DNA of 54,427 nt from Oscillospiraceae bacterium (GTDB taxonomy: Bacteria > Bacillota > Clostridia > Oscillospirales > Ruminococcaceae): assembly GCA_022788225.1 (NCBI GenBank), contig JALEVO010000159.1:1-54427 (forward strand). Reading direction: 5' to 3'. Shown piece by piece: positions 25,662 through 35,031 of this stretch. Within the stretch, counting starts at the first letter, position 1. Each line of letters starts with the position of its first letter. The notes beneath the pieces were generated by a model, which saw only the letters and a list, made by a program, of their open reading frames with translations, was not told the origin of the DNA and did not search any database. The position numbers were made by a program, and so were the translations under genes.

Positions 25662-26780
25662 TTATCTGAAATACATATAAAGATTACATTTTATCATACC
25701 GTTATAAAGCTTACGCTTTTTATCGGCTTTCTTTCCGAAAAACTGCTCAAACTCCTCATGAGGAGAAATGATATAGCACGGATTTTCCTCAGACGGGTTC
25801 ATAACCTTCCCCATTTCGGTATAAAGCTGTTCAGCCTCACGGATTTCAAGCATTCTCTCTCCGTACGGCGGATTGCAGACTGTGATACTTCCGGGAATCG
25901 GTTTAAAATCGCTTATATCAGCCTGTTCAATCCGGATTCGTGACTTTACCCCTGCTTTTTTGGCATTGTCTATGGAAAGGGAAACCGCCTCCTCGTCAAT
26001 GTCAAAGCCGAAAGCCTCAAACTCAGCCTCCTTGTTCACCAGACTGATAGCCCTCTGCCGTTCCTCCTGCCATACCTTCTGCGGAATGCAATCCCACTTT
26101 TCAGCGGCAAATCTGCGGTTTATGCAGGGCGGAATGTTCAGCGCTTTCAGTGCGGATTCGATAAGGAACGTACCGCTGCCGCAGAACGGGTCACAGACTG
26201 TGCTGCCGTTCCTTACTCTTGCAAGGTCAATGATTCCGGCGGCAAGGGTTTCCTTTATGGGGGCGGCGTTGGAATTTTTGCGGTATCCCCTCTTGTGAAG
26301 ACCTGCGCCGCTTGTGTCGAGATAGATGGTCACGTTGTCCTTGAGTATGCTGAACTGTAACTGGTGGACAGCCCCTGTTTCCTCAAACCAGCCTGTGTGA
26401 TACTTGTCTTTAAGCCGTTCAACAGCGGCTTTCTTGATTATGGACTGGCAGTCCGGAACGCTGTGAAGCGCCGAATTCAGGGAGTGTCCCTTGACGGGAA
26501 AAGCGTCCTTCATGCCGATAAAGTTTTCAAGAGGGATTTTTTTCACTCCCTGAAACAGTTCCTCAAAGGTAACAGCGTGAAACTCGGCAAGTTCAATGAG
26601 AACTCTTTCAGCTGTTGAAAGGCAGATATTTGCCCTTGCAAGCAGGTCGAATCCGCCCTCAAAGCTTACTCTTCCGTCCTTGACGATAATATTTTCACCG
26701 CCGATTTTGTTCACTTCAAATTTCAGAACGCTTTCCAGTCCGAAATGACACGGACACGCAAATTTAAGTTTATTCTCCAA
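25662..26780 (-). CDS. THUMP-domain class I SAM-dependent RNA methyltransferase (RlmL/YpsC type)
   Basis: A 372-aa protein that should place a methyl group on guanine N2 of 23S rRNA, by analogy to RlmL N-terminal/YpsC proteins. A ferredoxin-like/THUMP half (1-160) is followed by a Rossmann methyltransferase with the SAM motif CDPFCGSGTFLIE (~215) and the N6/N2-type catalytic motif CNPPYGERM (~310). Its ATG is 8 bp after the stop of the PBP gene, so both share the promoter at 29442-29470. The rRNA position is inferred from family only. Confidence 0.88.
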   Translation of the reverse strand: MENKLKFACPCHFGLESVLKFEVNKIGGENIIVKDGRVSFEGGFDLLARANICLSTAERVLIELAEFHAVTFEELFQGVKKIPLENFIGMKDAFPVKGHSLNSALHSVPDCQSIIKKAAVERLKDKYHTGWFEETGAVHQLQFSILKDNVTIYLDTSGAGLHKRGYRKNSNAAPIKETLAAGIIDLARVRNGSTVCDPFCGSGTFLIESALKALNIPPCINRRFAAEKWDCIPQKVWQEERQRAISLVNKEAEFEAFGFDIDEEAVSLSIDNAKKAGVKSRIRIEQADISDFKPIPGSITVCNPPYGERMLEIREAEQLYTEMGKVMNPSEENPCYIISPHEEFEQFFGKKADKKRKLYNGMIKCNLYMYFR

Positions 26781-26788
26781 AATTTCTC

Positions 26789-29398
26789 CTATTCCGCAGT
26801 ACTGCTGCTGTCCTCCGGCTTGGACTCTTCTGCCGGCTGTGATGATGACGAATCGTCCGGAGTTTCCTCCGGCACAACTTCTATACTGCCGTCTGATGAG
26901 CTTTCATCTTCCTGACTGCTCTCTTCCTCCGAGCTTTCCTCTTCCTCTTCCTCTTCGTCTTCATTGTCCTTGCTGCTTGATGAATAATGGTTGGAACAGT
27001 AAGGGGCATTGGTTGATTTCCAGTAGCCGGTAATACCTTTTGAACAGCCATCAGTTGCTATCATGCCTGTTGAAGTACACATAGGTGCTGAGATAACGTC
27101 GTCACAATCGGGGTAATGATTATCCGATTCAATTTTGTCTGCGTATTCGCCGATTATATTATACCACACCTTTGCAGAGGAAAGACCAGTGTTAAGCATT
27201 TCCTTTTTGTCGTAACCTATCCATACACCGCTTACAAAGTCCTCTGTAAGTCCCACAAAGCAAAGGTCGTTCCAGTCTTCGGAAGTACCGGTTTTTCCGG
27301 CAACAGTCTTGTTTTCAAGCTGTGCGTCAGTACCGGTACCGCTCTTGATTACTTCCTGTAACAGCTTGTTCATTACGTAAGCTGTTTCCTTGTCAACTGC
27401 CTCGTGGGGATTTCCGTCGTTTTCATAGACCAGTGAGCCGTCGCCCTTTTCAACACGGCTTACGATATGAGCGTCGTAATAGGTTCCGCCGTTACCGTAA
27501 GGCATATAAGCGTTTACAAGATTTTCAATGGAAACACCGTATGTCAGCGCACCGATAGCCAAAGGCGCATAGGCAATATCTGATGCTCCGGATTCGGTCA
27601 TGTCAACAAGATCCAGACCGAGATTCTGAGTTGAGAAGTTGAATACCGACTGTGGAGTAAGTTCCTTGCAAAGCTGTGCCGGAACAGTGTTTCTCGAACG
27701 CCTTAAAGCGTCATAAATCGGAATACTCGCTCTTGACCATACATAGTCGTAGTTTTCCGGCCATTCCTTGCCGTCGTCAAGGGTGATAGGGGCGTCCTTG
27801 TACATACTGCCCCAGTGAATGTGGTCGGTGTAGAGTGCAAGACCGTACATGGAAACCGGTTTCATGCAGGAACCAGGCTGTCTTTTCGCCATAGTCGCCC
27901 TGTTGAATACGAGAGATTCAGTCTTTTCGCCGATACCGCCCACAACGCACTGTATTTCACCCTTGTAGTTCATTGCAATAAATGATGACTGGGGGTATAT
28001 CTTCTTGTCATTCTCATCATAAGCATAGTTTGAATCAGGGTCCATAAGATTGCTCAGGTCGAGATATTTTTCCTCAACATAGTCCTGCATTTTCAGGTCA
28101 ACTGTGGTGTATATCTGATAGCCGCCGTTATTTATTCTTGCGATAGCCTCATCTTCTTCAATGCCGTATTCGTCCATTAGTACTGCGGCATATTCTCTTA
28201 AAGCAGTATCAACAACCCATGAGGTTGCTTTCTGTTCGTCCGCCATTTTATCGGCGTCTGCCTCCGGGTGCTTTTCCTTGTATTCCTTTGAATCGGTGAA
28301 GATAAGTTCTTCGTCAAGGGCTGCCTGATACTGGTCATAGGAGATAGCACCGTTTGTGTACATATGGAGCAGAACATTTTCCTGACGGTCACGGTTTGCT
28401 TCCTTGCCGGTGTTTACCCATTCGCCGGTTTCCTCGTCCTCATAGCCTGCAAAGGGATTGAGTGTTTCCGGACTCTTCGGAATAGCCGCCAGACAAGCCG
28501 CCTCGGCAATTGAAAGTTCAGAAACGTCCTTACCGAAATATTTGATAGCCGCCAGCTGAATACCGTTTGTCGGACCTCCGAAACCGATATAGTTTAAGTA
28601 GTTTTCAAGAATCTCGTCCTTGGAATACTTTTTCTCAAACTGCATGGCTCTGAAAATTTCCCTTATCTTTCTCTCCGGGCTTGGGTCGTCGTCACCTGTC
28701 AGGTTTTTGATAAGCTGCTGTGTTATGGTCGAACCGCCCTGCTGTGTATCGTAAATATGTATAAACATATTTGCAAAAGCCGCAAAGGTTCTCTTGTAGT
28801 CAACGCCTTCGTGGGAGTAGAAACGCTCGTCCTCAATGCTTACAAATGCGTCCCTGACGTGCTGCGGGATATCCTCAATATCAACAGGTACACGCTGAAC
28901 ATCGTTCTTTACCGTATAAAGCTGAACAAGTTCATCTTTTCCTTTGTTGGCATAGACTATAGTGTTTGCACTGCTTGCAAGTTCTGTAATGGTTACGTCG
29001 GAGGTTTCGTCCATAAATTCAAGGACATAAACCGTCATTGCCGTACCCACAATTGTTCCGGTTATAACGAACACAAGAAAAATTGACAGGAGGGTCGTTC
29101 CCAGAATAGCAAACAGCTTTTTGACAACTGCAAGCTTTGGATTTTCCTTTTTCTTCGCCGGCTGTTTAGCAGGAGAAGTGCGCCCTGATTTGTTTCTTGC
29201 GGCAGATGTTGTTTTTCCGGCTGCGGACTTTGAGTTTGGTCTTGCCGCCGCTGTTCTGCTGGGTGCGGACGTTCTTCCGGCAGTTCCGGATCCGGAATGC
29301 GTCTGCGGTTTTCTCTGAGCAGGTCTTTTGCCGGTGTTAGCCGGATTGTTTCTCGGTCTGCGTTCAGATGAACCGCTGTTACTGTGTTTATCTGTCAT
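26789..29398 (-). CDS. Class A penicillin-binding protein (bifunctional peptidoglycan synthase)
   Basis: Polymerises glycan strands and cross-links peptides in the wall. The order is: a long basic Ser/Pro/Arg-rich cytoplasmic tail (~1-85), one membrane helix (~90-125), a GT51 glycosyltransferase (EDERFYSHEGVDYKRT near 190; GGSTITQQLIKNL), and a transpeptidase with SxxK in PGSCMKP (~510), the SxN-type SRN, and KTGTSEDWND (~708). The C-terminus (~800-869) is an unusual Glu/Ser-rich acidic tail. Length 869 aa is at the long end for PBP1a. ATG follows GAGGT by 8 bases. The basic inner tail and acidic outer tail are the odd features. Confidence 0.95.
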   Translation of the reverse strand: MTDKHSNSGSSERRPRNNPANTGKRPAQRKPQTHSGSGTAGRTSAPSRTAAARPNSKSAAGKTTSAARNKSGRTSPAKQPAKKKENPKLAVVKKLFAILGTTLLSIFLVFVITGTIVGTAMTVYVLEFMDETSDVTITELASSANTIVYANKGKDELVQLYTVKNDVQRVPVDIEDIPQHVRDAFVSIEDERFYSHEGVDYKRTFAAFANMFIHIYDTQQGGSTITQQLIKNLTGDDDPSPERKIREIFRAMQFEKKYSKDEILENYLNYIGFGGPTNGIQLAAIKYFGKDVSELSIAEAACLAAIPKSPETLNPFAGYEDEETGEWVNTGKEANRDRQENVLLHMYTNGAISYDQYQAALDEELIFTDSKEYKEKHPEADADKMADEQKATSWVVDTALREYAAVLMDEYGIEEDEAIARINNGGYQIYTTVDLKMQDYVEEKYLDLSNLMDPDSNYAYDENDKKIYPQSSFIAMNYKGEIQCVVGGIGEKTESLVFNRATMAKRQPGSCMKPVSMYGLALYTDHIHWGSMYKDAPITLDDGKEWPENYDYVWSRASIPIYDALRRSRNTVPAQLCKELTPQSVFNFSTQNLGLDLVDMTESGASDIAYAPLAIGALTYGVSIENLVNAYMPYGNGGTYYDAHIVSRVEKGDGSLVYENDGNPHEAVDKETAYVMNKLLQEVIKSGTGTDAQLENKTVAGKTGTSEDWNDLCFVGLTEDFVSGVWIGYDKKEMLNTGLSSAKVWYNIIGEYADKIESDNHYPDCDDVISAPMCTSTGMIATDGCSKGITGYWKSTNAPYCSNHYSSSSKDNEDEEEEEEESSEEESSQEDESSSDGSIEVVPEETPDDSSSSQPAEESKPEDSSSTAE

Positions 29399-29441
29399 AA
29401 TTCAATACCTCTGTTAACGCTTTGTATTGGTATACTTTCTT

Positions 29442-29470
29442 ATTATATCACAATTTTAAAGCTCTGTTAA
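29442..29470 (-). promoter_or_regulatory. Promoter of the PBP-methyltransferase operon
   Basis: TTAACA (29465-29470), a 17-base spacer and TATAAT (29442-29447) on the minus strand, 44 bases before the PBP start. Confidence 0.75.
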
Positions 29471-29582
29471 GTCCTTTTTTAAAAAAATAGGTGGTATATT
29501 TTGAAAAAAATGGGCAATAATAAGAGAAATACTTATGCCGCACTACTTATTAAGGCGAAAAGCGGCGGAACGGAGAAAGAAA

Positions 29583-29924
29583 ATGACCCGTAAACACATT
29601 TTATATACCTTAGTGACCGCAATGGCAATTTCTGCTGTTATAGTTATAGTTTCGCTTGCGTATTCAGTCAAAAGCCAGCGTGCCGAGGCGCACAGAAAAA
29701 GCGTTGAAAACAGCGTTGTGGAAACGCAGGAGGAAATCGGCTATATGTTAAAGGAGTATAACGGAGAACTGGCAGTTTTCAGAGGCAACAGCGAAACACC
29801 ATTCAGACTGCTTGGCATTTCAGCATCGGTAATGTCGGAATGTGACCGCAGTCAGCTGAAAGACGGCATATTTGTTCAGACGGAAAGTGAACTAAACCGT
29901 TTGATAGAGGATTTTACGCCATAA
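29583..29924 (+). CDS. Small membrane-anchored protein resembling the BofC C-terminal region
   Basis: A 113-aa protein starting MTRKHILYTL, with GGAG seven bases before the ATG; a longer reading from 29535 has no ribosome site. One N-terminal membrane helix (~7-27) is followed by a short helix and a compact domain with YMLKEYNGELAVFRG and a final ELNRLIEDF. The YGELAVF-like core is similar to the domain at the end of BofC, a forespore regulator in Bacillus, but the match is from memory and partial. It stands alone, divergent from the PBP operon. Confidence 0.6.
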   Translation: MTRKHILYTLVTAMAISAVIVIVSLAYSVKSQRAEAHRKSVENSVVETQEEIGYMLKEYNGELAVFRGNSETPFRLLGISASVMSECDRSQLKDGIFVQTESELNRLIEDFTP

Positions 29925-29973
29925 AAAGGGTATGTACTTTCTTTGCTTGTCCAAAGAAACAAATGCGGTGGTT

Positions 29974-30384
29974 TGTTCATTTCTTTGCTTGCCCAAAGAA
30001 ACGAACCAAAGAAATGCACCCCCTCAAACGCCGTGGGCGGCTTGTGCGGCATAAAGCCGCAAATCACTGCAACATTGTTAGCGAACTAAACTGCTTTGTC
30101 TAAACTGACTACATCATAATTGCAGTTAAAGTCGTTCTGATCTAATAAAGCCTAAGTGAACTTTAACTGCCTTAAAAACAGCTATGCAGTTAAAGTTTTC
30201 TTTCCGCTTTAAGAGCGTTAGTGAGCAATGTTACTAATTATGAGTGAACAAGTATGTACCGACCCAGCTGTCTTATACTTACAAGATAACCCGTCTTTGC
30301 GGCTCATGCCGCACAAGCCGCCCACGGCGCCTGAGTGGGTGCATTTCTTTGGTTCGTTTCTTGTTGCAAGACAAGAAATGAACA
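29974..30384. repeat. 410-bp element with ~90-bp terminal inverted repeats
   Basis: The left arm (~29974-30064) and right arm (~30294-30384) are reverse complements at roughly 85 percent by eye, sharing AAACGAACCAAAGAAATGCA, GCCGTGGGCGGCTTGTGCGG and the AGCCGC end. A partial extra copy of the outer tip is at 29937-29960. The ~230-bp middle has CAGTTAAAG and its complement several times and no gene. It fills the whole gap before the alr promoter. Confidence 0.75.
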
Positions 30385-30415
30385 TAAAAAAATGTGATTA
30401 ATTTTAAAAACCCTC

Positions 30416-30444
30416 TTCACTTTTACTGAAAAAAGTAGTATAAT
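30416..30444 (+). promoter_or_regulatory. alr promoter
   Basis: TTCACT (30416-30421), 17 bases and TATAAT (30439-30444), about 60 bases before the alr start. Confidence 0.65.
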
Positions 30445-30470
30445 AATAAGGATTGAACAAAAGTAAAGAC

Positions 30471-30507
30471 AGGAGGAGTACCCCTTCCGGGGGAAAATGC
30501 TGACATG
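30471..30507 (+). promoter_or_regulatory. Unusual alr translation start region
   Basis: The ribosome site AGGAGGAG (30471-30478) is about 27 bases from the alr ATG. Between them lies CCCC-TTCCG-GGGG (30481-30493) and a three-codon ORF, ATGCTGACATGA (30497-30508), whose last ATGA overlaps the alr start. Hairpin folding or coupling to this mini-ORF could bring the ribosome to the start. Confidence 0.5.
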
Positions 30508-31641
30508 AAACCATATTTAAAAAGAGCATGGGCAGAAATAAACCTTTCTGCACTTGAACACAATATCAAAGAAATATCATCTCTGCTGTGCAAAGATACA
30601 CAAATCATGGCTGTTATAAAAGCGGACGCCTATGGTCACGGCGAGGGGGATATTTTAAAAAAGCTTTGCCAATGCGGTATTACATATTTTGCAGTATCAA
30701 ACCTTGACGAGGCAGTAAGCGTCAGAAAGCACTGTCCCGACGGCGAAATACTTATTTTAGGCTACACTCCGCCGGAATACGCTCCGGAGCTGATTGAAAA
30801 CAACATAATACAAGGGGTTCTCTCTCTTGACTATGCCCGTGAGCTTAACGAAAATGCACAGGGCAGAGTTCGCTGTCACATAAAAATTGACACCGGAATG
30901 GGAAGAATCGGACTGAAATTCTCTTCACCGGAGGAGTGCGCAGATGAGGTGCAGAAGATACTTGCACTGCCGAAAATCAGCGCAGAGGGACTTTACACCC
31001 ACTTTGCAGTCGCTGACACTCCCGACAGCGAAAGCGAACATTACACAGAAAATCAGGCTGACTTCATTATAAAGGTGTACGATATACTGAAACAACGTGG
31101 AATTTCACTGAAGCATCTTCATTTCCTGAACAGCGCAGGACTGTGCCACCACAACAATTCACGCAGTACCCTTGCAAGAGCAGGTATTATAATGTACGGT
31201 CTGCTGCCCAATTATCCGGTTGAAGTGCCTATTGACATAAAACCTGTCATGGCTTTAAAGGCAGTGGTTTCCCAGGTCAAAGAGCTTCACGCAGGTGACA
31301 GCGTAAGCTACGGCAGGACTTACCGTGCGCCGGAGGATAAGGTAAAGGCGGCAACGGTAACAGTCGGCTATGCGGACGGCTATTCAAGACTTCTTTCCGG
31401 CAAGGCAGAAGTTCTTGTGAGAGGGAAACGCTGCCCCATAATCGGCAGAATATGCATGGACCAGCTTGTGCTTGACGTGACAAACGCCGGAGATGTCAGC
31501 GAGGGGGATATTGTCACCCTTATCGGACGTGACGGCAGTGAAGAAATAACCGCCGACGAGCTTGCGTCACTTTACGGTACTATCGGATATGAAGTAGTAT
31601 GCGGAATCTCAAAGAGAGTTCCGAGAATATACATTGATTAA
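30505..31641 (+). CDS. alr: Alanine racemase
   Basis: Interconverts L- and D-alanine for peptidoglycan (and any D-alanylated wall polymers); PLP enzyme, cytosolic. The PLP lysine is K39 in AVIKADAYGHG, the C-terminal catalytic Tyr is in SYGRTYRAPED, and GRICMDQLVLDV is the conserved C-terminal motif. Length 378 aa is standard. It lies 14 bp upstream of prfC and probably shares its message. Confidence 0.97.
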   Translation: MKPYLKRAWAEINLSALEHNIKEISSLLCKDTQIMAVIKADAYGHGEGDILKKLCQCGITYFAVSNLDEAVSVRKHCPDGEILILGYTPPEYAPELIENNIIQGVLSLDYARELNENAQGRVRCHIKIDTGMGRIGLKFSSPEECADEVQKILALPKISAEGLYTHFAVADTPDSESEHYTENQADFIIKVYDILKQRGISLKHLHFLNSAGLCHHNNSRSTLARAGIIMYGLLPNYPVEVPIDIKPVMALKAVVSQVKELHAGDSVSYGRTYRAPEDKVKAATVTVGYADGYSRLLSGKAEVLVRGKRCPIIGRICMDQLVLDVTNAGDVSEGDIVTLIGRDGSEEITADELASLYGTIGYEVVCGISKRVPRIYID

Positions 31642-31655
31642 CGGAGGAATAAAAT

Positions 31656-33242
31656 TTGACAGAATTACAAAAGGAAATAAACAAAAGGCGTACTTTCGCC
31701 ATAATCTCACACCCTGACGCAGGTAAAACCACCCTTACTGAAAAACTGCTCCTTTACGGAGGCGCAATCAATCAGGCGGGTGCGGTAAAGGGCAAAAAGT
31801 CAGACAGACACGCCGTTTCCGACTGGATGGAAATTGAAAAGCAGAGAGGTATTTCCGTTACCTCGTCAGTTTTGCAGTTTCAGTATAACGGCTTCTGCAT
31901 AAATATTCTTGACACTCCGGGACATCAGGACTTCTCGGAGGATACTTACCGTACTCTTATGGCGGCAGATTCCGCAGTTATGGTAATCGATGCATCAAAG
32001 GGTGTTGAAAACCAGACAAGAAAACTTTTCAAGGTATGCGTTATGAGGAACATACCTATTTTCACGTTCATCAACAAAATGGACCGTGAGTCGAGAAATC
32101 CTTTTGACCTGCTTGAACAGATTGAGGAAGAACTTGGGATAAAAACATATCCCGTAAACTGGCCTATCGGTTCGGGCAAGGAATTCAAGGGCGTTTACGA
32201 CCGTGAGTCAAAGCATATTATCAGCTTTTCCGCCAACGGCAACAGCAAGCAGGCAGACGCTGTGGAAGTAGATTTAAACGACAGTTCCCTTGACAACCTT
32301 ATCGGCGCAGACCACCGTGAAACTCTCCTTGAGGACATTGAACTGCTTGACGGTGCAAGCGAAGAATTTGACATGGAGCTTGTGAGAAAGGGTAAGCTTT
32401 CGCCGGTATTTTTCGGTTCGGCGCTTACCAATTTCGGCGTTGAGCCGTTCCTTGAAAGCTTCCTTGAAATGACTACACCGCCTCTTGCAAGACAGTGTGT
32501 TGAGGGTACGGCAGAGCCTTTTGACGAGGAATTTTCCGCATTCGTATTCAAGATACAGGCGAATATGAACAAGGCGCACAGGGACAGACTTACATTTATG
32601 CGAATCTGTTCGGGAAAATTTGAGCGTGATATGGAAGTACTCCATGTACAGAGTGGCAAGAAAATGCGTCTTTCACAGCCTCAGCAGATGATGGCACAGG
32701 ACAGAGAAATAATCGAAAGCGCCTATGCCGGAGATATTATCGGTGTGTTCGACCCGGGTATCTTTTCTATCGGTGATACTGTTTGCAGTCCCAGGAAAAA
32801 GGTAACATTCGAGGGAATCCCGACCTTTGCGCCGGAGCATTTCGCAAGAATAAGGCACAAGGATACTCTCAAAAGAAAGCAGTTTGTAAAGGGTACTGAA
32901 CAGATAGCGCAGGAAGGTGCAATCCAGATCTTCAAGGAACCGTTTACTGGTATGGAAGAGGTTATTGTAGGCGTTGTGGGCGTTTTGCAGTTTGAGGTTT
33001 TTGAGTACCGCATGAAGAACGAGTATAACGTTGAGATAATCCGTGAGCCACTGCCGTATTCATATATCAGATGGATTGAAAAAAGCCCTGTTGAGCCGAA
33101 AGACCTTGTAATAAGTTCTGATACAAAGCTTGTGCAGGACTTTAAGGATAATTTCCTTTTGCTGTTTTCAAGCGAATGGAACATAAACTGGGCGCTTGAT
33201 AAAAATGAAGGACTGGAACTTGCTGATTTTAACAGGGAATAA
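31656..33242 (+). CDS. prfC: Peptide chain release factor 3
   Basis: Translational GTPase that removes RF1/RF2 from the ribosome after termination. G1 motif SHPDAGKTTLTEK, G3 DTPGHQDFSEDTY and G4 NKMDR are all present; the 528-aa length and C-terminal domain with EYRMKNEYNVE fit RF3. The start is TTG 31656-31658 with GGAGG nine bases upstream; no ATG is available in the right place. The neighbour alr is in the same direction. Confidence 0.96.
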   Translation: MTELQKEINKRRTFAIISHPDAGKTTLTEKLLLYGGAINQAGAVKGKKSDRHAVSDWMEIEKQRGISVTSSVLQFQYNGFCINILDTPGHQDFSEDTYRTLMAADSAVMVIDASKGVENQTRKLFKVCVMRNIPIFTFINKMDRESRNPFDLLEQIEEELGIKTYPVNWPIGSGKEFKGVYDRESKHIISFSANGNSKQADAVEVDLNDSSLDNLIGADHRETLLEDIELLDGASEEFDMELVRKGKLSPVFFGSALTNFGVEPFLESFLEMTTPPLARQCVEGTAEPFDEEFSAFVFKIQANMNKAHRDRLTFMRICSGKFERDMEVLHVQSGKKMRLSQPQQMMAQDREIIESAYAGDIIGVFDPGIFSIGDTVCSPRKKVTFEGIPTFAPEHFARIRHKDTLKRKQFVKGTEQIAQEGAIQIFKEPFTGMEEVIVGVVGVLQFEVFEYRMKNEYNVEIIREPLPYSYIRWIEKSPVEPKDLVISSDTKLVQDFKDNFLLLFSSEWNINWALDKNEGLELADFNRE

Positions 33243-33247
33243 AAAAT

Positions 33248-33265
33248 GCCGGACTAAAATCCGGC
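33248..33265 (+). terminator. Hairpin after prfC
   Basis: GCCGGA pairs with TCCGGC over a 6-base loop, five bases past the stop. It lacks a T run, so termination may be only partial. Confidence 0.45.
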
Positions 33266-33301
33266 GGAATAGTTAATAGAGAAATTCGTTTTCAGGTGTT
33301 C

Positions 33302-33320
33302 GGGCGAGCAATGCTAGCCC
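33302..33320. repeat. REP-like palindrome
   Basis: GGGCGAGCAATGCTAGCCC, a short inverted repeat of the GGGCGACC/GGTCGCCC family, in the prfC-MATE gap. Confidence 0.6.
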
Positions 33321-33350
33321 CTACTATTATGTTACACTAAAAAAATTATA

Positions 33351-33433
33351 GTAGGGGACGGCGCCCTCGACGTCCCGTGTGTAACCAGTTCAGTAACATT
33401 TAAAATGCGGGACGTCGAGGCGCCGTCCCCTAC
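33351..33433. mobile_element. Inverted-repeat element, copy 3 (short, 83 bp)
   Basis: It has both 26-bp GTAGGGGACGGCGCCC-type ends but an interior of only ~35 bp, so it is an internally deleted form of copies 1 and 2. It lies between prfC and the convergent MATE gene, next to two REP-like palindromes. Confidence 0.8.
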
Positions 33434-33509
33434 AAAATAAGCTGTTTATCCGGAAACAAAACGATACCTAAATTTTTAACAAGCAAAATTTTAGATGTGA
33501 CACAAGTAG

Positions 33510-33528
33510 GGGCGACCATTGGTCGCCC
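33510..33528. repeat. REP-like palindrome
   Basis: GGGCGACCATTGGTCGCCC, a perfect inverted repeat, the cleanest copy of the family in the window, with GTAG just upstream. Confidence 0.7.
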
Positions 33529-33556
33529 GTAATTTTTAAGGCTTTAGACAAAATGA

Positions 33557-33583
33557 ATCTCCGGACTTAAAAAATCCGGAGAT
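33557..33583 (-). terminator. Terminator of the second MATE gene
   Basis: ATCTCCGGA pairs perfectly with TCCGGAGAT over a 9-base loop, just downstream of the MATE stop on the minus strand. Confidence 0.7.
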
Positions 33584-33589
33584 AATTTT

Positions 33590-34972
33590 TTATGCTATTG
33601 CCCTTTTATGAAAAACAAGCTCATTTTTCAGTGACCTCATCTTTAGGAAATATGTTGTAACAAGCAGTACGTCCGCAAATATCCATGCCACCGGACTTGC
33701 AAGGCAGGCAGCCATATAGCCGTATGATGAAACAAAGACAAATACAACAAGGGATCTTGCCACAAGTTCGCTTACTCCCGCCATCATCGGCAGTATGCTG
33801 TAACCCATACCCTGCAAAGCGTTTCTTAAAATAAACAGTACTCCCAGAACCGGATAAAATACAGCGTTGAGTCTTAAATATTTCACGGCAAGACCGATTA
33901 TCTCTTTCAGTTCTTCCGGAGAAGTCTGCTCTGAAGAAACGAACAGCGTTGTTATTGCGCCGCCTGATAACGACAGTACAACGGCGACAGTAACGCAGTA
34001 AATCATTGACATGATAAGGCTCTGACGTATTCCCACACGGATTCTTGTGTATTTTCCGGCACCCCTGTTCTGTCCGCAGTAGGTAGCCATGGTTATTCCC
34101 AGACTTTCCATAGGTCCTACGGCAACCATCTGAATCTTTGATGCAGCCGTAACTGACGCAACAGCTGAAGTACCCAGAGAATTTACGGCACTCTGCAAAA
34201 TGATACTTCCAATTGCTGTAATGGAAAATTGCAGTGCCATTGGTATGCCTACACTTACAAGTCTTACCGCTTTCTGGAGTTCAAATTTCAGTTCACCCTT
34301 TTCAAATCGGAGTATATCATAATTTTTTCTCATGTAGATAAGGCAGAGAACGGCTGAAACTCCCTGTGAAATAACCGTTGCAGCACCGGCACCGGCAACG
34401 CCCATGTCAAATGCGATAATGCACAGCAGGTCAAGACCAACGTTTAAAACGGAGGAAATTACCAGAAATATCAGCGGAGTTTTGCTGTCACCTAACGCAC
34501 GGAGAATGCTGGAAAGAATATTGTAAAACATTGTGGCAGATATTCCGGCGAATATGATTATAATGTATCTGTAGGCGTAATCGTAAATTTCCTCCGGTGT
34601 ATTCATAAGCGTAAGAATAGGCTTTGTAAGCAGCATTGTACCTGTGGTAAGTATGGCTGCAACGACAATGCAAAGATATATTGAATGGGATATGTATTTC
34701 CTCATTTCGGAATAATCACCAGCACCGAAACGCTGGGCAATCATAATTGAAAATCCGCTGCATACCCCAAGTGCAAAGCCGATAACCAGAAAGTTTATCG
34801 CACCCGTTGAGCCAACTCCTGCAAGAGCATTGACACCCACATACTTGCCGACTATGACAGTGTCCACCATGTTGTAAAGCTGCTGAAAAATGTTGCCGAG
34901 TATCATTGGCACGGCAAAGCTTAAAATTAGTCTGTAGGGTTTTCCTGCGGTCATTTCTTTTGTCATTGACAT
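33590..34972 (-). CDS. MATE-family exporter (second)
   Basis: A 460-aa, 12-helix exporter of the MATE family, with the N-terminal pattern SFAVPMILGNIFQQLYNMVD and the internal repeat of the two halves. It is related to the gene at 4273-5634 but not a recent copy. AAGGATG precedes the ATG. It is divergent from an AraC-type regulator, which may control it in response to a small molecule. The substrate is unknown; drugs, bile acids or metabolites are possible. Confidence 0.9.
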   Translation of the reverse strand: MSMTKEMTAGKPYRLILSFAVPMILGNIFQQLYNMVDTVIVGKYVGVNALAGVGSTGAINFLVIGFALGVCSGFSIMIAQRFGAGDYSEMRKYISHSIYLCIVVAAILTTGTMLLTKPILTLMNTPEEIYDYAYRYIIIIFAGISATMFYNILSSILRALGDSKTPLIFLVISSVLNVGLDLLCIIAFDMGVAGAGAATVISQGVSAVLCLIYMRKNYDILRFEKGELKFELQKAVRLVSVGIPMALQFSITAIGSIILQSAVNSLGTSAVASVTAASKIQMVAVGPMESLGITMATYCGQNRGAGKYTRIRVGIRQSLIMSMIYCVTVAVVLSLSGGAITTLFVSSEQTSPEELKEIIGLAVKYLRLNAVFYPVLGVLFILRNALQGMGYSILPMMAGVSELVARSLVVFVFVSSYGYMAACLASPVAWIFADVLLVTTYFLKMRSLKNELVFHKRAIA

Positions 34973-35031
34973 ATTTAATCATCCTTTCTTCATTCAATAT
35001 CAAAGTAAATTAGCAATTGTTAACTAAGGTA

